From: Nocardiopsis gilva YIM 90087
GTDB lineage: Bacteria; Actinomycetota; Actinomycetes; Streptosporangiales; Streptosporangiaceae
DNA: 64,000 bases
Assembly: GCF_002263495.1 (NCBI RefSeq)
Contig: NZ_CP022753.1
Span: 1,178,001 to 1,242,000 of the forward strand
Direction of reading: 5' to 3'
Numbering within the stretch: the first letter of the stretch is position 1; every line of letters begins with the position of its first letter. Below the pieces are notes generated by a model. The model had not been told where the DNA came from, did no database searches, and saw only the letters and a program-made list of their open reading frames with translations. The position numbers and the translations under genes were made by a program. Positions 50,080-60,040 of the stretch are shown one piece after another.

Positions 50080-51393
50080 TCAGACGGCGGGCCCTCCGGG
50101 GCGGGCAGCCGCGGCGATGTCGGCCGCCAATGTCGCCATATCCTGCGCGTCCAAGGCCGATATGGTCACCCGGATGCCCGGGGACGAGTCGAGCCGAAAA
50201 CGGCGCCCCGGGGTGCAGGACCACCGGCGTGCCAGCAGCCCGGCGACCGTTCGGGCTTCGTCGGGAACCTCCACCCACACGTTGACCCCCGATCTCCCGC
50301 GCCCACTCAGGCCGTGACGCTCCAACTCCCTGATGAGCGCCGCACGCCGCTCGCCATAGGCCCGTCCGGCCCGCTCCGCCGACACCGCCGCGCGCCGCCG
50401 CAGCTCGACAAAGGCCTCCTGGAGGATCTGACTCACCCAGCCGTGCCCGGACTGCTGCCGGGCGCGTACCCGGTCGACCGTGACCGGGTCGCCGGTGACC
50501 ATGGCCAGCCGCAGGTCCGGGCCGTACCCCTTGGCGACCGACCGGACCAGGGTCCAGCGCTCGGTAGCGCCGCCGACCCGCTGGAACGGCAGCTCGACGA
50601 ACCCGAACCCGTGATCGTCCTCGACCGTCAGCACATGGGGATGCTCAGCGAGGATGGCACGCAGGTGGGCGGCGCGCTCCGCGCTGATCGCCGCGCCGGT
50701 GGGGTTCTGCGCCCGGTTGGTCACGATGACGGCCCGCGCCCCGCCGCGCAGGGCTGCGTCCAGGTCGTCGGGCAGCGGCCCCTCATCGTCCATCCGCATC
50801 GGCACCCGCTTCAGCCCGAGGGCCGCGGTCAGGTCGTACTCGCTGGGCCAGCCCGGATCCTCCAGGGCGATGGCGTCACCTGGCCGCAGCGAGGAACACA
50901 GCACCCGGTCGATGCCGTCGAGCGCGCCCGAGGTCAGGGTCAGGGCGGAGCACGGAACGCCATCGGCTTCGAAGAGACCCCGCGCCTCCTCGCGCATCTC
51001 CGGGAGGATCGGCGGATCGCCGTAGAGCGGATGGCGGCCGACCCGCCGGGCCGCCACGGCGGCGAGGGCGGCGGCGAGGTCGGGGAGCAGCCGGGGATCG
51101 GGGTTGCCGCTCCCGGCGTCGCGCACGTCCGGGGGGACGGCGGCGACCTCGGTGTCGCGCGGAATGTCGGCGGGGCGGGCGCGGACGCGGGTGCCCCGCC
51201 GACCGCCGGTCTCGACCAGCCCGCGGTCGCGCAGCAGTCGGTAGGCGGACGCGACGGTGTTGGGGTTGACCCCCAGCTCACCGGCGAGGTCGCGGATCGA
51301 AGGAAGAGCCGTTCCAGCCGGCAACTCCCCTCCAATGATCGCCTCCTCGACGCTGCCGGCGATCTCGTGCGATCCGCGTCCGGTGATGGCCAT
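50080..51393 (-). CDS. MocR-type regulator (GntR HTH fused to aminotransferase-like domain)
   Basis: A 437-residue protein. Residues 5-70 form a GntR-type winged HTH (GSVEEAIIGGELPAGTALPSIRDLAGELGVNPNTVASAYRLLRDRGLVETGG). The remainder is a fold-type I aminotransferase domain with TLTSGALDGIDRVLCSSLRPGDAIALEDPGWP, NRAQNPTGAAIS, VEDDHGFGF and the PLP Lys in LVRSVAKGYGPDLRLAMVTG. MocR proteins use PLP as a sensor and usually control vitamin B6 or amino-acid genes nearby. A GATAAT hexamer lies 7 nt before the ATG, so the mRNA may be leaderless. Its target is unknown; the divergent neighbour is the betaine synthesis gene. Confidence 0.85.
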   Translation of the reverse strand: MAITGRGSHEIAGSVEEAIIGGELPAGTALPSIRDLAGELGVNPNTVASAYRLLRDRGLVETGGRRGTRVRARPADIPRDTEVAAVPPDVRDAGSGNPDPRLLPDLAAALAAVAARRVGRHPLYGDPPILPEMREEARGLFEADGVPCSALTLTSGALDGIDRVLCSSLRPGDAIALEDPGWPSEYDLTAALGLKRVPMRMDDEGPLPDDLDAALRGGARAVIVTNRAQNPTGAAISAERAAHLRAILAEHPHVLTVEDDHGFGFVELPFQRVGGATERWTLVRSVAKGYGPDLRLAMVTGDPVTVDRVRARQQSGHGWVSQILQEAFVELRRRAAVSAERAGRAYGERRAALIRELERHGLSGRGRSGVNVWVEVPDEARTVAGLLARRWSCTPGRRFRLDSSPGIRVTISALDAQDMATLAADIAAAARPGGPAV

Positions 51394-51402
51394 GTTCCGC
51401 AT

Positions 51403-51827
51403 TATCCAGCAGGGCGGCGGGCCGCCGTACGGCACCGTTGGACACACTACGCCATGGCGCTCGTCCCCGCCGTCCACCCCCCGGCCGCCGTTGGCGAGGG
51501 CCGGGCGGGACGCGCGTTCCAGTGAATTTCCTGTCACCCGCTGATTAATTCTCGATTGGTTATCGGCAATCTGTTGCGTCTTCCGATTCGTGTTGTCCTA
51601 TAGCGAAACATTGTTTTGCTGGGCGAACGTACGTACGCCTGCGACGGGCTGTGTGCGCAGGGTGAATTCATGGCCTCTGACCTGCGAAGTTATTAAGAGT
51701 TTGGATGGGGTACTTGAATTCTCGCGTGGGTCGTGTTTTTCAATGGAAGAACGCGGAGTCTCGCCCTTGACGCCGTATGGCGTCGTGCGGGATGGTGTTT
51801 CGAGTGTGAGGAGTCGACATCAAAGGC
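51403..51827. other. Intergenic region between MocR and betaine-synthesis genes
   Basis: A divergent promoter region of about 425 bp, clearly richer in A/T than its surroundings at 51540-51740. It contains the palindrome CGTACGTACG at 51628-51637. No coding frame of plausible codon use is seen. Osmotic or MocR control of the downstream gene would act here. Confidence 0.4.
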
Positions 51828-53459
<1,632 letters not shown>

Positions 53460-53544
53460 CGGCGGCTGAGGCGGACGGTACGCCCTCGCGACCTCGCCCT
53501 CGTCGCGCCCACCAGCGACCCCCGCCATCATCCCCATCCCCGGT

Positions 53545-53570
53545 CCGGCCCCGCGACACAGCGGGGCCGG
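53545..53570 (+). terminator. Terminator of the betaine-synthesis gene
   Basis: A perfect 10-bp stem CCGGCCCCGC / GCGGGGCCGG with a 6-nt loop, about 85 bp after the stop. No T-run. Confidence 0.65.
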
Positions 53571-53643
53571 ATCCGTCTCTGCGGCGGTCGACGCGGCGGC
53601 AGTCGACAAGCCCGCCTGCGGCCTCTCGGGCCCCGCCACGAGA

Positions 53644-54594
53644 TCACACGAGGTCCAGCTCCCAGGTCTGACCGACCAGGTCGTGGCCGAACATGCGTCC
53701 CGGCTCGGACTTCACCAGTCGGAACCCGGCGCGCTGGTAGATGCGGCGAGCGGGGGCGAGGACGGACACCGTCCACAGGACCATCCGCTTGTAGCCCGCT
53801 GGGCGGGCGAACGCGACGCACGTGTCGACGAGGTGACCGCCGACTCCGTGCCCGCGTGCCGACGGCTCCACGAAGAGCAGCCGCAGCCGCGCGGTCGTGT
53901 CGTCCTCGCGGACACAGAAGATGGCGCCCACGCGCTCCCCGTCGATCTCCGCGACCCACGCGTTCTCCGTGCGCGGGTCGTGCGCCTGGCCGTAGTCCGC
54001 GGCGACCTTGGCGACGAGCGCCTCATAGGTCTGGTCCCAGCCGTGCTCCTCCGCGTACAGCGCGCCGTTGCGCTCGATCACCCACCCCAGGTCGCCGGGG
54101 CGCAGCGGGCGCATGACCACCGTCGACGGACGGTCATCGGTGGCGGGCTCGCCGAACAGGTGGCTGACGGTGGTCATCGCGGAGAGCAGTCGGCGCCGGT
54201 CGGCCGGGCTCAGATGCCCGATGAGCTCGCGGATCTGGTCGTTGGAGCGGTCGTCGAGCATCGCGGCGGCGTCGGCGCCCTCGCCGCTCAGCTCGATCAC
54301 TTGGCGGCGGCCGTCCTCCGGGGACGGGGAACGGGTGATCAGGCCGTTGTTCTCCATCCGCGTGAGCACGCGACTGAGCTGCCCAGCGTCCATGTCGAGG
54401 GAGCGTCGCAGGTCGACGGCCTCGGTGCAGTCGTGGTTGCGGAGCTCGTAGAGGATCCTCGCCTCGGTCAGCGACCAGGGCGAGTCGAGCAGTCCCGGGC
54501 GGAGCAGCCCGAGTCGGCGGGTGACGAGGCGATTGAACGCCCGGATCTGCGTGATGTCGTCCAATGGAATGTCGGTGGAGAGCTGAGTATCCAT
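53644..54594 (-). CDS. MarR-GNAT fusion protein
   Basis: A 316-residue fusion. Residues 1-150 form a MarR-type winged HTH (SPWSLTEARILYELRNHDCTEAVDLRRSLDMDAGQLSRVLTRMENNGLITRSPSPEDGRRQVIELSGEG). Residues 160-316 form a GNAT acetyltransferase (ENAWVAEIDGERVGAIFCV, then LLFVEPSARGHGVGGHLVDTCVAFARPAGYKRMVLWTVSVL with the acetyl-CoA loop). The pairing suggests a regulator that also acetylates the small molecule it senses, or a self-controlled acetyltransferase (inference). ATG 54594 has GAGGAA 3-4 nt upstream. An inverted repeat just upstream is a likely autoregulatory site. Confidence 0.87.
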   Translation of the reverse strand: MDTQLSTDIPLDDITQIRAFNRLVTRRLGLLRPGLLDSPWSLTEARILYELRNHDCTEAVDLRRSLDMDAGQLSRVLTRMENNGLITRSPSPEDGRRQVIELSGEGADAAAMLDDRSNDQIRELIGHLSPADRRRLLSAMTTVSHLFGEPATDDRPSTVVMRPLRPGDLGWVIERNGALYAEEHGWDQTYEALVAKVAADYGQAHDPRTENAWVAEIDGERVGAIFCVREDDTTARLRLLFVEPSARGHGVGGHLVDTCVAFARPAGYKRMVLWTVSVLAPARRIYQRAGFRLVKSEPGRMFGHDLVGQTWELDLV

Positions 54595-54607
54595 GACTTC
54601 CTCAACG

Positions 54608-54632
54608 GATTGATTGACTCTGACAACCAATC
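54608..54632. promoter_or_regulatory. Inverted repeat upstream of MarR-GNAT gene
   Basis: GATTGATTG and CAACCAATC match as an inverted repeat at 8 of 9 positions with a 7-bp spacer, only 14 bp before the start codon. It has the size and TTG...CAA character of MarR operators. Confidence 0.6.
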
Positions 54633-54651
54633 TACGCCGGGGCGGCGGAAT

Positions 54652-54680
54652 AAAAAAGGGGGGTGGCGACGCCATCCCCC
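54652..54680 (-). terminator. Intrinsic terminator of the CitE-like lyase gene
   Basis: On the minus strand a stem of about 10 bp (GGGGGATGGCG with CGCCACCCCC, one bulged base) is followed by six T. It lies 47 bp after the lyase stop and is the most canonical terminator in the window. Confidence 0.9.
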
Positions 54681-54726
54681 AAGGTCAGCACCCCTACAGC
54701 CGGCAACCACAGGCCCTATGGCCGGT

Positions 54727-55680
54727 TCAGGATTCCGGCTCGAAGCGCTTCGTCCGCGTGAGCCCCGCGGCCCGCCCCTTCGCCGCCACGACCAGGGCCA
54801 TCTTCTGCGACGCCTCATCCAGCATCTCGTCGCCGAGCATCACCGCGCCGCGCCGCTCCACCGTGGTGGCGTGCTCGTAGGCGTCCAGGATCAACTCGGC
54901 GTGGTCGTAGTCCTCCTGGCTCGGGGCGTAGACCTCGTTAGCGGCCGCGACCTGCGACGGATGCAGCACCCACTTGCCGTCGAACCCGAGGGCGGCCGTG
55001 CGTCCCGCGGAGCGGCGGAACGCCTCCACATCGCGGATCTGCAGGTAGGGGCCGTCGATCGCCTGCAGACCGTGGGCGCGTGCCGCCGTCAGAATGCGCA
55101 TGAGCACGTAATGGTAGGCGTCGCCGACGTCGTAGCCCGGCGGCTGCTCGCCGACCACCAGCGTCTTCATGTTCATCGACGCCATGAAGTCGGCCGGACC
55201 GTAGACCAGTGTCTCCAGGCGGGGCGAGGCGGCCGCGATCGCGTCGATCGACTGCAGCCCGCGGGCGTCCTCGATCTGCGCCTCGATGCCGATCCGCCCG
55301 ACGGGCAGGCCCACCGCGCGCTCGATCTGCGTGAGCAGCAGGTCCAGCCAGTACACCTGGTCGGCTCCGGTGACCTTGGGCAGCACCAGGCAGTCGAGTT
55401 CGGCCCCGGCCCCCTCCACGACCGCGATCACGTCACGATAGGTCCAGGGGCTCCCGAGGTCGTTGACCCGGACCGTGCGGATCTTGCCGTCCCAGCCGCC
55501 TTCGCGCAGCGCCGCGACGACGTTCTCCCGCGCCCGTTCCTTCTCCAGTGGGGCGACGGCGTCCTCCAGGTCGAGGAAGAAAGCGTCCACTTCCAGCCCG
55601 CGCGCCTTCTCGATGAACCGCGGATTGGACCCCGGGACCGCGAGAACCGACCGGCGTGACCGCGACGCCACCGCATCCAT
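54727..55680 (-). CDS. HpcH/HpaI aldolase-family CoA-ester lyase (CitE/Mcl-like)
   Basis: A 317-residue TIM-barrel lyase: RSVLAVPGSNPRFIEKARGLEVDAFFLDLEDAVAPLEKERAR at the N-terminus is the CitE/malyl-CoA lyase start, with metal-binding Glu/Asp in GIEAQIEDARGL and PADFMASMN. GFDGKWVLHPSQVAAANEVYAPS is the conserved C-terminal part. Such enzymes cleave or form (S)-malyl-CoA, beta-methylmalyl-CoA or citramalyl-CoA; the exact substrate cannot be read. ATG 55680 has AGGAG 6 nt upstream. Divergent from the molybdenum oxidoreductase gene with 154 bp between starts. Confidence 0.85.
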   Translation of the reverse strand: MDAVASRSRRSVLAVPGSNPRFIEKARGLEVDAFFLDLEDAVAPLEKERARENVVAALREGGWDGKIRTVRVNDLGSPWTYRDVIAVVEGAGAELDCLVLPKVTGADQVYWLDLLLTQIERAVGLPVGRIGIEAQIEDARGLQSIDAIAAASPRLETLVYGPADFMASMNMKTLVVGEQPPGYDVGDAYHYVLMRILTAARAHGLQAIDGPYLQIRDVEAFRRSAGRTAALGFDGKWVLHPSQVAAANEVYAPSQEDYDHAELILDAYEHATTVERRGAVMLGDEMLDEASQKMALVVAAKGRAAGLTRTKRFEPES

Positions 55681-55834
55681 GTACCACTCCTGAGATCGAC
55701 GGGCTCTGCGCGGACCATCCTCGCAAATCGCCGGGTAGTCCCGGCCGCACGACCGTGCGCGTGGCGGAGAACGGCGCATAGAGTGCGTTTCGGTGCAAAA
55801 GCATGCCGTGGGCAGGGTCAAAAGGAGGGTCGAC

Positions 55835-58171
55835 GTGGACCGTGATCTGAAGGTCTATCCGGCCAGCGCGCACTGGGGGACCTACCAGGTGCTGGTGGAC
55901 GGCGACCGCGTCGTGGGGGTCCGTCCGGACCCGGGCGACCCCGCTCCGTCCCCGATCATCGAGAACACCCCGGAAGCACAGCACCACCCGAGCCGCGTCG
56001 AGCGCCCCGCGGTGCGTCGGAGCTGGTTGCGCAGTGGGCCTGGGCCGGACGACCGGCGCGGCGCTCCCGACGACGAGTACGTGGCGGTGGATTGGGAGAC
56101 CGTGCTCGACTTGCTCGCGGGTGAGTTCGACCGGGTGCGCACGGCGTTCGGCAACGCCGCGATCTACGGCGGGTCGTATGGGTGGGCCAGTGCTGGTCGG
56201 CTGCACCACTCGCAGAGCCAGCTGCACCGCTTCCTGAAGCTGATCGGCGGATACACGCGCTCCAAGAACACGTACAGCCACGCCGCCGTGGAGGTGCTGG
56301 TTCCCCACGTGGTGGGCCTGCAGGGCGCCCACGACCTGCTGGAGCGACCGGCGACGTGGGAGGCCATCGCCGAGCACACCGACCTCATCGTCACGTTCGG
56401 TGGACTCCGGATCTCCAACACCTGGACCTCGTCAGGCGGTCGCGCCGTCAACACGGCCGAGCCGGGCATGCGCGCCGCGCGTGAGGCCGGGGTGCGCACG
56501 GTGTCGATCAGCCCGTTGCGCGATGACACCCTCGCCGACATCGGTGCCCAGTGGCTGTCGGCCGCTCCGGGCACCGACACCGCGATCATGCTGGCGCTGA
56601 TGTACGTGCTGTTCGACGAGGGCCTGGCGGACATGGCCTTCCTGAACCGCTACACGGTGGGTGCGCAGGTGCTGCGCCGGTATGTGGTCGGGGAGACCGA
56701 CGGCGTCGCGAAGAGCCCGGAATGGGCGGCGGACCTGTGTGAGCTGTCGGCGGAGACGCTGTGCGACCTGGCCCGGCGGATGGCGTCGGGCCGGACCCTG
56801 ATCAACGTGGGGTGGTCGGTACAGCGGGCCCGGTACGGTGAGCAGCCGCTGTGGGCCGGAATCGCGCTGGCGGCCTGCCTCGGCCAGATCGGCCTGCCCG
56901 GCGGGGGCTTCGCCACGGGATACGGCTCGACCGGCCGTCATGGCGGCGGGGCCACGCCGGGTGGTCTGCCCCGGATGCCCCAGGGTGCCAACCCGATCGA
57001 CTCGTTCATCCCGGTCGCGCGCGTCGCCGACATGCTGCTGCACCCGGGGGAGAGCTGCGAGTACGACGGCGAGCACCTCACCTACCCCGACATCCGCATG
57101 GTGGTGTGGTCCGGTGGCAACCCCTTCCATCACCATCAGGACCTCGCCCGCCTGACGCGGGCGTTCGGGCGTCCCGACACCGTCGTCGTGGTCGAGACCC
57201 ACTGGACCGCGACGGCCAGGCACGCCGACATCGTGCTGCCGTCGACGACCACCCTCGAACGCGACGACCTCACCGCCGGACGCGGCGACCTGCGCCTGCG
57301 CGCCATGCCGCAGGCGGTGCCGCCGCACGGCGAAGCACGCGACGAGTACGACATCTACGCGGCACTCGCGCGGCGCCTGGGTGCCGAACAGGAATTCACG
57401 GAGGGGCGCACCTCGGGGGAGTGGCTGCGGCACATCTACGAGCAGTGGCGCGAACGGCAGTCGGAGGACGTGCCGGACTTCGACGCTTTCTGGGCGGCCG
57501 GAAACATCGACATCCCTGGGCGGGTCTGCGACGAGACCACCTTCGGCGACTTCCGCACCGACCCCGACGCCCACGCGCTGCAAACCCCGAGCGGGCGCAT
57601 CGAGCTCTTCTCGGAGGTGATCGAGTCCTTCGAGTACGCGGACTGCCCTGGCCACCCGGTATGGCTTCCCTCGGAAGAACGCTTCGGCACCCAGAGGGCC
57701 CAGCGCTGGCCGCTCCTACTGATCGCCAACCAGCCGAGCGGACGCCTGCACAGCCAGCAGGACATGGGAGCCCACAGCAAGTCCCAAAAGATCGCCGACC
57801 GCGCCCCGCTACGGGTTCACCCGGACGATGCCGCCGAACGCGGCCTACGGGATGGGGATGTGGTGAAGGTATTCAACGACATCGGCAGCTGCCTCGCAGG
57901 AGTCGAGGTGAGTGAGGAGCTGCGCCGCGGCGTTGTGCAGCTCTCGACGGGCGCCTGGTACGACCCATCGGCCCCCAACGTGGCGACGTGCGTCCACGGC
58001 AACCCGAATGCTCTGGCCAGAGACATCGGCACGTCCACACTGAGCCAGGGGACGACGGCCCAGCACATCCTGGTCGAGGTGAAGAAGTACAACGGCATCC
58101 CACCAGCGGTACGCGCTTTCGTCCCGCCCGCGCTCACGGACCTTGAGCCGGAGGGCCTGGCAAGGGAGTGA
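55835..58171 (+). CDS. Molybdopterin oxidoreductase, DMSO/TMAO/biotin-sulfoxide reductase type
   Basis: A 778-residue bis-MGD enzyme. It starts directly with LKVYPASAHWGTYQVLVDGDRVVGVRPDPGDP, so it lacks the N-terminal [4Fe-4S] domain. The YGGSYGWASAGRLHHSQSQLHRFLKLIGG segment holds Ser119, equivalent to the Mo-ligating Ser of DMSO reductases. Later motifs are GGRAVNTAEPGMRAA, WSGGNPFHHHQDLARL and the C-terminal pterin-binding GRLHSQQDMGAHSKS. There is no Tat signal, so it is cytoplasmic, as is biotin sulfoxide reductase BisC; the substrate is probably an S- or N-oxide. The GTG at 55835 has AAAGGAGG 6 nt upstream. It would use molybdate brought in by ModABC at 25-28 kb. Confidence 0.88.
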   Translation: MDRDLKVYPASAHWGTYQVLVDGDRVVGVRPDPGDPAPSPIIENTPEAQHHPSRVERPAVRRSWLRSGPGPDDRRGAPDDEYVAVDWETVLDLLAGEFDRVRTAFGNAAIYGGSYGWASAGRLHHSQSQLHRFLKLIGGYTRSKNTYSHAAVEVLVPHVVGLQGAHDLLERPATWEAIAEHTDLIVTFGGLRISNTWTSSGGRAVNTAEPGMRAAREAGVRTVSISPLRDDTLADIGAQWLSAAPGTDTAIMLALMYVLFDEGLADMAFLNRYTVGAQVLRRYVVGETDGVAKSPEWAADLCELSAETLCDLARRMASGRTLINVGWSVQRARYGEQPLWAGIALAACLGQIGLPGGGFATGYGSTGRHGGGATPGGLPRMPQGANPIDSFIPVARVADMLLHPGESCEYDGEHLTYPDIRMVVWSGGNPFHHHQDLARLTRAFGRPDTVVVVETHWTATARHADIVLPSTTTLERDDLTAGRGDLRLRAMPQAVPPHGEARDEYDIYAALARRLGAEQEFTEGRTSGEWLRHIYEQWRERQSEDVPDFDAFWAAGNIDIPGRVCDETTFGDFRTDPDAHALQTPSGRIELFSEVIESFEYADCPGHPVWLPSEERFGTQRAQRWPLLLIANQPSGRLHSQQDMGAHSKSQKIADRAPLRVHPDDAAERGLRDGDVVKVFNDIGSCLAGVEVSEELRRGVVQLSTGAWYDPSAPNVATCVHGNPNALARDIGTSTLSQGTTAQHILVEVKKYNGIPPAVRAFVPPALTDLEPEGLARE

Positions 58172-58189
58172 TCCGCGCACTGGGACGGT

Positions 58190-58280
58190 GGCGGAATCCC
58201 CGCACCTGCGGGGCACATCCGTGGCGGCCCGTGTGCAGCAACACGGAGCGGGATCCATCCCCGCGCCCGCGGGGCTGACA
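58190..58280 (-). CRISPR. Relict CRISPR fragment A (two degenerate repeats)
   Basis: Two related imperfect repeats with cores TCCCCGCACCTGCGGGG (from 58197) and TCCCCGCGCCCGCGGGG (from 58258) are exactly 61 bp apart, the period of type I-E arrays (28-29 nt repeat plus 32-33 nt spacer). Read on the minus strand they resemble the actinobacterial I-E repeat. They differ from each other and from fragment B, as leader-distal repeats do. No cas gene is in the window. Confidence 0.65.
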
Positions 58281-58289
58281 CCAGGGTCG

Positions 58290-58517
58290 CTAGTCGTGAT
58301 CTCCCGCAGTCCGCCCCCGCCCACTACGCCACGCATTACAGGTGGAGTCAAAGTCGGCCAGCACGTCCTTGTCCTTGGCCACGAGGGACTGGGATTCGGC
58401 CGACATCAGGTACGTGCAGGCCGCACGCTCGAAACCATGCGATTGGCTACCGGTCAGGCGCTCTATCGCATCCGCGACGTTTTCATCCACTCGGATCGAC
58501 ACCCACCGTGTAGCCAT
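58290..58517 (-). CDS. Small ribbon-helix-helix-like protein inside the CRISPR remnant
   Basis: A 75-residue frame beginning ATRWVSIRVDENVADAIERLTGSQSHGFERAACTYLMSAES, which has the strand-helix-helix pattern of ribbon-helix-helix DNA-binding proteins (antitoxin-like), then a polar tail (VLADFDSTCNAWRSGRGRTAGDHD). There is no clear Shine-Dalgarno before ATG 58517, and the frame extends upstream through CRISPR repeats, so the start and even the gene are uncertain. It lies between the two repeat fragments and may have arrived with the insertion that split the array. Confidence 0.4.
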   Translation of the reverse strand: MATRWVSIRVDENVADAIERLTGSQSHGFERAACTYLMSAESQSLVAKDKDVLADFDSTCNAWRSGRGRTAGDHD

Positions 58518-58592
58518 ACGAGGGAACGTATCGCGAGCCGGAGCACATGTGGCGGGTTCCCACGGTCGAACCACGCCACGGCCCTGACAAGT

Positions 58593-58683
58593 GATCCATC
58601 CGCGCACACGCGGGGCGCATGCGGCCTGTCTGGGCACGCCGCTCAACCTCTGGGATCCATCCGCGCACACGCGGGGCGCATGC
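58593..58683 (-). CRISPR. Relict CRISPR fragment B (two identical repeats, one spacer)
   Basis: Two identical 30-nt units at 58593-58622 and 58654-58683 start exactly 61 bp apart and share the core ATCCGCGCACACGCGGGGCG. One spacer of about 31 bp lies between them. Identical repeats here and degenerate ones in fragment A suggest the leader is on the right (minus-strand transcription); the sequence at 58690-58860 is indeed richer in A/T. Confidence 0.75.
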
Positions 58684-58834
58684 TCATTGAGCTGCAGGTT
58701 TTCCGCTTGTTCGGCTGTTTTCTGCAGCTTCGGCCATCGACCCTCGCGTGCGATTATCCCAGGCTTCCGTAGAACAGGGGAGGCCGTGCGGGAGACGCTT
58801 CCCACCTGCTGTCCGGGTTCCGTTGGATATGAAC

Positions 58835-58853
58835 ATAGGTTAGCCTCTACTAA
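58835..58853 (+). promoter_or_regulatory. Iron box (DtxR/IdeR-type) upstream of siderophore permease
   Basis: ATAGGTTAGCCTCTACTAA matches the DtxR/IdeR consensus TTAGGTTAGCCTAACCTAA at 15 of 19 positions, including an intact left half. It lies 84 bp upstream of the first permease gene, so iron-dependent repression is expected. Confidence 0.75.
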
Positions 58854-58936
58854 GTTTTGATCAGTTTGCGTGTTCGGAGGGGTGCGGTGTCCCAGCGGGC
58901 GTGGTGGCCTGTGTCTGGCCTCCTGGATGGGGTGCG

Positions 58937-60040
58937 ATGAGTCTGGATCGCCACTCGACCGCTGTCGCTGGCGACTCCGGGCATGCCGACGACTCCTCAG
59001 TCGCCGCGAGCGCGCTGGATCTCCGGACGCGGGTGCACGGTCGGACGCATGCCATGCGGGCGCTCGGGCTGCTGCTCGCGCTCGCTGTCCTGGCCTTGTG
59101 CGTCATGCTGAGCATCGCCGTCGGCGCCAAGTCGATTCCGCTCCCGACCGTCTGGGGTGCCCTCTGGGGCTCCGAGGGATCCTACGAGCACAGCGTCATC
59201 TACGAACTACGCGTCCCCAGGGCCGTCCTTGGCGTGTTCGTCGGCGCTGCGCTCGGACTGGCTGGCGCGCTCATGCAGGCGTTGACACGCAACCCCCTGG
59301 CCGAGCCCGGGATCCTGGGCGTCAACCAGGGGGCCGCCGCTGCGGTCGTGATCGCGATCATCGGGCTCGGGATGACTTCCCCCGACGAGTACGTGTGGTT
59401 CGCGTTCGCCGGTGCCGGGATCACCGCCCTCCTCGTCTACGCCCTCGGCTCGCGTGGGCGCAGTGGCGCGACTCCCGTCCGGCTGGCACTTGCCGGGACG
59501 GCTGTGGCCGCCCTGCTGCAAGGGCTGATCTACAGCGTGATCGCACTGGACTCCTTCACCTTCGACCGCATCCGGTTCTGGCAGGTCGGCGCACTGGCCG
59601 GCCGTGACCTCGACGTCTTCGTGAAGGTCTGGCCGTTCCTTGTCGTCGGACTGATCACCGCCCTCCTGCTCGCCCCGGCGCTGAACGCGGTCGCGCTCGG
59701 CGATGACCTCGCCGCGGCCCTCGGTGCGCGGATCAGCGTCATCCGCGCCCTCTCCGCCCTCAGCATCATGCTGCTGTGCGGCGCCGCGACCGCCACCGCC
59801 GGGCCGATCTGGTTCGTCGGGCTCATCGTCCCGCACGTCGCCCGCGCCATCGTCGGTCCTGACCAACGCTGGGTTCTCCCGTATTCGGCCGTGTTCGCGG
59901 CGATCCTGCTGACCTGCGCGGACACCCTGGGGCGAGTCGTGCTGCCCAGCGGTGAGCTGGAGGTCGGCATCGTCACCGCCTTCATCGGTGCTCCCGTGTT
60001 CATCGCCCTGGTGCGGGCTCGGAGGATGGCGCAGGTATGA
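58937..60040 (+). CDS. FecCD-type iron-siderophore ABC permease 1
   Basis: A 367-residue permease of the BtuC/FecCD family. After a hydrophilic N-terminus of about 35 residues there are about nine membrane helices. Family landmarks are YELRVPRAVLGVFVGAALGLAGALMQALTRNPLAEPGILGVNQGAA, RIRFWQVGALAGRDLD and GPIWFVGLIVPHVARAIVGPDQRWVLPYSA, with the ATPase-docking loop. With the next permease it forms the import channel for a ferric siderophore. ATG 58937 is preceded by GGGGTG; a GTG at 58901 is also in frame. Downstream gene overlaps by 4 bp. Confidence 0.88.
   Translation: MSLDRHSTAVAGDSGHADDSSVAASALDLRTRVHGRTHAMRALGLLLALAVLALCVMLSIAVGAKSIPLPTVWGALWGSEGSYEHSVIYELRVPRAVLGVFVGAALGLAGALMQALTRNPLAEPGILGVNQGAAAAVVIAIIGLGMTSPDEYVWFAFAGAGITALLVYALGSRGRSGATPVRLALAGTAVAALLQGLIYSVIALDSFTFDRIRFWQVGALAGRDLDVFVKVWPFLVVGLITALLLAPALNAVALGDDLAAALGARISVIRALSALSIMLLCGAATATAGPIWFVGLIVPHVARAIVGPDQRWVLPYSAVFAAILLTCADTLGRVVLPSGELEVGIVTAFIGAPVFIALVRARRMAQV

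Noticed and set aside
58143-58772. Open frames rich in PSAHTRGA-type repeats across the CRISPR remnant
   Set aside because: These are translations of CRISPR repeats, a well-known annotation artefact, not proteins.
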